NCBI GenBank assembly: GCA_001939145.1 | Contig: LSRX01000811.1 | Span: 24,201-88,200 of the forward strand | Source: Symbiodinium microadriaticum | Taxonomy: Eukaryota > Sar > Dinophyceae > Suessiales > Symbiodiniaceae | Direction: 5' to 3' | DNA length: 64,000 bases | Shown: one piece after another, positions 23,401 through 29,400 of the stretch | How the letters are laid out: each line of letters begins with the position of its first letter | Position numbering within the stretch: position 1 is the first letter of the stretch | The notes under the pieces: generated by a model | The model's input: only the letters and a program-made list of their open reading frames with translations | What the model was told of the DNA's origin: nothing | The model's database searches: none | Position numbers and translations under genes: made by a program

Positions 23401-26400
23401 CGTATCAGCCATCTCTTCAGCAGTCTGACAGAGGGATCCATCGGCTTTGAGAAGCTTCGGGAGGGGAGCACAGGAAGACTTGCGGTACTTACGAGGGCGA
23501 AGCACCCGATGAACAGCACGGTGAACCTCGGCATACGGCGCCTGTGCAACCTCGTCGGACAAAGAAGAGAGGTGGGCCGCCTTATCCGCCTTACATGTGA
23601 AGCGCAGCCTGCGCCCGAATCTTCGCAGGAGCATGCAGTTATGGCCCAACCGGACACGCAGGTCCCACAACCAACTTCCAGAAAAAAGCGAGGTAAAATC
23701 GACATCCGGGCCCCGAAAGGCCTGCAGGACACAGCGGAAATAGGTATGCCGTAAGGCCTGGGTCCGAGTGCGTACAGCATGCCTGAGCGCAGCCACCGCT
23801 TGATGCAACGCCGTCGTTTCTTCTGAAAAGAAGGAGGCCCGCAGACGCCGCTTTGGAAGGGGAAACTGCTCACAGAGGGCGTTGTACAAATAATCAACCA
23901 CTTCAGCGGCATGTTCGCTGACTTCCGTACCCCACGCAGGTCGGGGCGCGTCGAGAATTATTTGCTCAACTTTAGCTCGATTGGCTGGAGCCGTGAGGGC
24001 CTGAGCATCCAAACGAACTGCACGACTGCGAGGGGCGTTGCCTCCAGAGGGAGGGAGGCTGCAAAGCAAGACAGCTGCAAGATGATCAATGCAAGCATGT
24101 CCGACAGCAATACTGGGATCCACCCAGGCGTGACATCCACCTTGTAACCACACGTGCGGAATACAGACATAGTCTGAACGATCCAAGGTACCGCTACGTT
24201 TCTGAAACAAAGTGCCGCCTTCCCCAAGCATACAAGAGGCAAAGGTAGACGGGACACACATGTCCAGCCCCAAGAGCAGATCGTTGAGCAATGCACCTGC
24301 GTCATCTTCTTCGTCTGCCTGATGGCACCCCACGGCCGAAGTCTCCCTACTCCCGAGACGACAGTTCCCGTCTAAGAGGAAAATCCAAGGAACATTCCTA
24401 GGGTAAGAGTGACACAGATGGGCCACATTGCTCCACCATTCACGTCGAACTTCCAATGTATGCCCCCTATGAGGGGCGTGGCCCACCAGGATGTGAACCT
24501 TGTGCATACCGACTCGTGCGTGAGCAATCAAAACTGTGGGCGTGGAGTGCAAAACCACCACCGAGGACGGATCACAAGGGCCGTCAGCACAAACCCACAA
24601 CTCATTGCCAAAGCAAGAATTCGCATCACAACCCGAGGAAAAACGGGTATATTGTCCACACCGCAAGGTACCAGCAGGAGTGCGGCATTCCTGCAGACCA
24701 GCAATGTGGACACCAGCAGCAATTAGTGACTGCTGCAGGAGTGTGGGACGTCCCGCTAGACCATGCAGGCCAGCACTACGCTCCTTTGCACCATCCATCA
24801 GTGACAGAGCATTGTAGGTAGTCATGCGGAGTTCAAGCCAAGCACCAAACTCAGAAACTGACGCGTCAGAGTCAGCCGAAGGAAATGCCCTCAAAAAGGG
24901 GCGCATGGAAAATGCAGGCGGGTGGACTGGTGACCCGGGCTCACAAGTCCATGAGAAAGCCCCGGTTTCGAGGCAAGGCAGCTCGGGCGCACGTTTGAGA
25001 GACATCGCAAAGTGCGGGAGCCAACGCGCAACCAAAGCATCATCCCTGAGGAAGTCGGAAATTGGCAATCGAAAGGGTGACATGGAAGCTTGCCCCGTTG
25101 CCCCCAAAACGGCAAGTGCATCAGCAAGCTCGTTGGCAGGCTCCCCAGAATGCCCACGAACGTGTTCATAACAGACTCGGCCGGATGACGCAACTCCAAT
25201 GGCCGCATGCAGAGAGCGCGCGGCAAGGCATAACGGGGAAGCGCGCATTTGCGGCGTGCCCTCAACTCCCCAAAGCGCCGAGATATTATCCGCACGCACA
25301 ACAACCCGACCAGAGACCGGGAGCTGCGCCAAGACCGCTGCACACCAGACGAGGCCAGCGACCTCAGCGTCGTAGGCGTCAGGAGTCTGTGAACCGCCCA
25401 AGAAGCAAAGGAAGGGGGCCAGCGACCCATAGAGGCAGCCTACAAACTGTCCAGAAGCGTCATCAGAGCCACGGATGCTGACAACGAGACCCCAGCCGGC
25501 CGCAGAATTATCAGCACGGAACGAGCCGTTAGAGGTAAGCACCAAGACCTCAGCTGGTGAAGGAGATCTACCCACCGTACCGGCATCGAGCCACGCCCTG
25601 AATCGATGCGGTTTATCAAGCCCAGTGGGAGCACCAAGCAAACTGGCGAAATTGGTTCGTGCAAAAAACCGCTGTACGACCAGAGGGTCACCAGGAAGCA
25701 GACAACGCTGCCGAGTAAGATCAAAGACCTGAGGGCCAGCGGGTTGAGGAACATCACTTAAGAAACCCGAGGATACCCCTGAGCCCTTAGGCTCTTCAAC
25801 AGAGGAAAAGGCACCATCAAAGTGGGTTGCTGGACTGTAGCGATCGCAAAGCTCCTTGGCAAGACACACGACCACCCGCCCAGAGCCGGAGCCCAAGGGA
25901 GAGGCAGGACTTCGCACGGAGCCTCCCCGAGAGGCCGAACCATGGAAATGCTCCTCTAAAGTTTCCATGAGCGTACAAGCCATGTAGAAGGCTTCAGAAG
26001 CGGGGTGCCAAACAGACTCCTCCAGCAAAGTACAAAGCTCGTCGCCAGCAACAGGCATATCGTCACAAGAAGAACCGACTGTCGGCAAGGGACCCAGAGA
26101 AAGATCCCGCACAGCTTGAGCAGGCTCAACAGAGCCAGGCCACAGCCTACTCCGACTCGGTGCAAGGGGCCTGGGAAGCGTTTGCATAAAAGTGCGAACA
26201 GATTGCTCATCGCCCTCGCGCGAGCAACGTATTTGCACATCATCTAGCCTGACCGCCCCAGCTGGAACAATCAGCAGGAGAAGCAAAAGCCCCATAAGAA
26301 GTGGACAACGCGATCTTCTCAAGCAGAAGACGACAACAGCCCCCAGCACATATGTGAACCCAGCCGCAACTGAAACAATGGCAAGGGCAGCAGAGCGAAC

Positions 26401-29400
26401 AGGGCGGCAGGCCCAAGTGATGAGAAAAGCACATAGGTCAACGCAAGAGACCGACAATGTGGCTGCTCGCAAGGGAGGCTGGACCACGCCCTTGAACGGG
26501 CAGACGGCACTCTGCATAAAACCCGTCAGGATGCACAAAAGGAGGACAGGGGTGAGCCACTGGCTGCCCACAACTAAGGCTTCTTGACATCTTCCAGTGA
26601 ACCACATGACTACTCGACTCCTGGCATCAGCTGCAACTTGAGGGAAGGCGCAAACGGCAAACCATCCCCGAAAAGTGCGCAGTGCAAAGACATCACTAGC
26701 AGGGTTAAAACCCCATTGGTTAGGCAGTGCAACAGAGGTGGCCCAACAGCTGCCATCAGAAATGGCGTGATCAACATGACTGCTGTTCCACATGTCCACT
26801 AGCCTGGAGAGGAGACCTCCCCATAGACAAAATGTCCGTGCGAGGCTCCCGCCTGTACTGGGAGCGGCTGTACTGCCCGTCCCAGCATCACCTGAGCCTG
26901 AGCTCCCAATTGCGGCAGGTGTGGGTTCCGAGGGGTCCCCACCTTCGACATTCGAATCTGGGTCGTCCGAGCCAGAGCCATCATCATCAGAAGGCGGACG
27001 AAAGACCTGGGGACCTTGTCCGGCACTGGATCGGGCTGGATGAAACTCGAGAGTGAGGACCTGCCCTGGATGCACGAACCTGACATGGTTCGCTGCCCCT
27101 GGTGGAGAGGAACCGCCATAAAGGCGAATGCAAAATCCGTGCGGACACCGAATCCTATATCCCCGACAGAGCTCAGCAACATCTACACGCCCACCCCTCG
27201 CAGATGCAAAGACCATGTCAAAGAGGATAGGCCGCATATCGACGATATAGACAACATCCACACCACTGGGCCTAGAGGCGACAAAGACCTGGGAAGATGG
27301 AATGCCTTGGTGAACATGGTCCCGAATCGCAGGAACCGCGGGAAGAACAACATGATCATCTGGAGCAGCACTCACACGTAGTGCAAAGAGATCCCGCAGC
27401 GAGGGACCTCCATGCGCAGATAGTGCGATGCGATGACATGCCTGATTGACCAACACCCAGGCGAGTCGGTCATAAGGGCCTGGCAACTGTGGTTCCGAAT
27501 GCCAGCCCTCGGCTGCAGCGAGCATCCTCTCAAGAGAAAGGGGAGGTATCCGAGGATGACCAACAGGGCAAATAGTTATCAGGTCACCAGACCTAACATC
27601 TATCCTAGCATCCCCAAGAAGCGCCCAAGGAATGTCCAAAAGGTAAACATGGACATCAGTTGAGTGGACTCCTGCCAGCCCAAGCACATCCTGAACAGTG
27701 AGGCTAGGCATCGCAAGCACGGACAAAACCCGAACTGGAGATGCATAGCACATGATCAAGATGGGGACTGCCTGAGCTGTCCACACGGGCATGGCTAACA
27801 CACAGGCAAAGGACATCGACGGCTGGACGGGTGCGAAGATCAAATGTGGAAATCTACTGCGCCCATGGGCTTCACGCTGCCCATCGATAAGCGTGCGAAC
27901 CTCATCGACAGACGCCGGAGGGTCAACATAAAGGCTCACTAACTCTGGGCTGTATCCTTGCGTAAGCAAAAGAAAATGCATAGCCGTCGGCCTGTGACCG
28001 GTAGTGGTAGCCAGGGATCCCTGGATATCAACATGGGCTGAGCCGGCCCCTGGCGCAAAAGCAGACGAAGAAGAGGATGCATTCGAGGCAACCTGCCTTT
28101 GAACGCCACTAGACGAACCTGAATCGACCCAGCCTGAATCGCCCGCAGGGCCTTCCTGCGAAGGCATGCCCCCTCTCATCAACGTCAAGGAGCCAGGAGC
28201 AAAGCACAAGACCAGAGTTTGCCCCGGAACTGTTTGGAGAAATCCTGTCTGTTGGGGCTGTGAGATAATCCGAGCACACCAGCCCAAGGGCGCTTCCTCG
28301 CAAAACGCTTCGAGCAGCGAATCAAGGTTGAGACGACCATCTAAGGCCATACATGCCTGCCAACCTGACTCCATGGGACGACAATCCAGAAGGACCAGGC
28401 GCCAGGGCCGCATGCACAAGTGGTCCCTCTGCTCACCAACAGCAAGAACGGCCTTGCATAAGACACCATCAAGCATCACGTCCGAAGGACATGGTTGCGC
28501 CGCAAAGATACGCATATTAGCCTGATCGATGCCAGTCGCGGCAGAAAGTTGTTGATGAAGATGCGCAGGGAAGCGAGTGTCGGCAAGGAACAGTGTACAA
28601 CTGTCATCCTTCACCAGGCAATAGGCTCCCTCAACAGAGGGAATTGGGAAAGCGGGCGTCGAACTCCACCTGTCCGGCTGCAGTAAGAGTAGACCCAGGG
28701 AGCAAAGTTCCGGTGGCCTTTCCCCTGCCGGAGTGAAGCGGATCAGCAGACCCGAAACCATATGCACCAGGATCCCATCAACAAGGCTCTCAGTGTCAAA
28801 GCCAACCCAAACATCCGGTCCAACGTTGGGTGGCAAATTAGCCTTGCGAATCAGGTCAGACTTGGTGGCATAGTTTGCCACATATCCCATGAAGATACGA
28901 CCGTCGAATGCCGAAGTATCAAGACATACACTTAGAAACCCAGGTCCCCATAAAGGGCGAGCGTAGAAGAGCGCGTTGCCGGCCCCATGCTGTGGAACAA
29001 TAGGGGACAGGATCGGAAACAGCTCCCGCATGTCGGGTGTCCGTGCCGAAAGCAATGCAGATACCAGCTCATCCTCAGTGGCTGGGAGCGGCACAACGAC
29101 TGTGACACGCTCCGGGAGGTAATCGTGCTTAAAAATAGCACAACATACCGGACGTGGTTGGGCCATCTCTGCATCTCCGGGGTCAGGCAGGGCAAGTTCT
29201 TCAGGAGCTGCAGGGCCTAAACCGAAAAAGGGGAGCCTAGGCAACCAGGGTCCACCTAGGGAGGCAGTCAGGGAGCGAAGTGTGTCAATACAGCGTTGTT
29301 CCTCAGCATTGCGTCCCACTGGTTCGACTAGGAGCCGGCAGACATTGGCCAAAGTCAGAGCCGGCGCTCGTAGAGGCTGGTACCTAAACCACAAAAGAAT

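Noticed and set aside
20314..26802. Many open frames of 60-208 codons on the plus strand and in other minus frames within the LINE
   Set aside because: They are shadows of the long GC-rich ORF2 and have no domain of their own.
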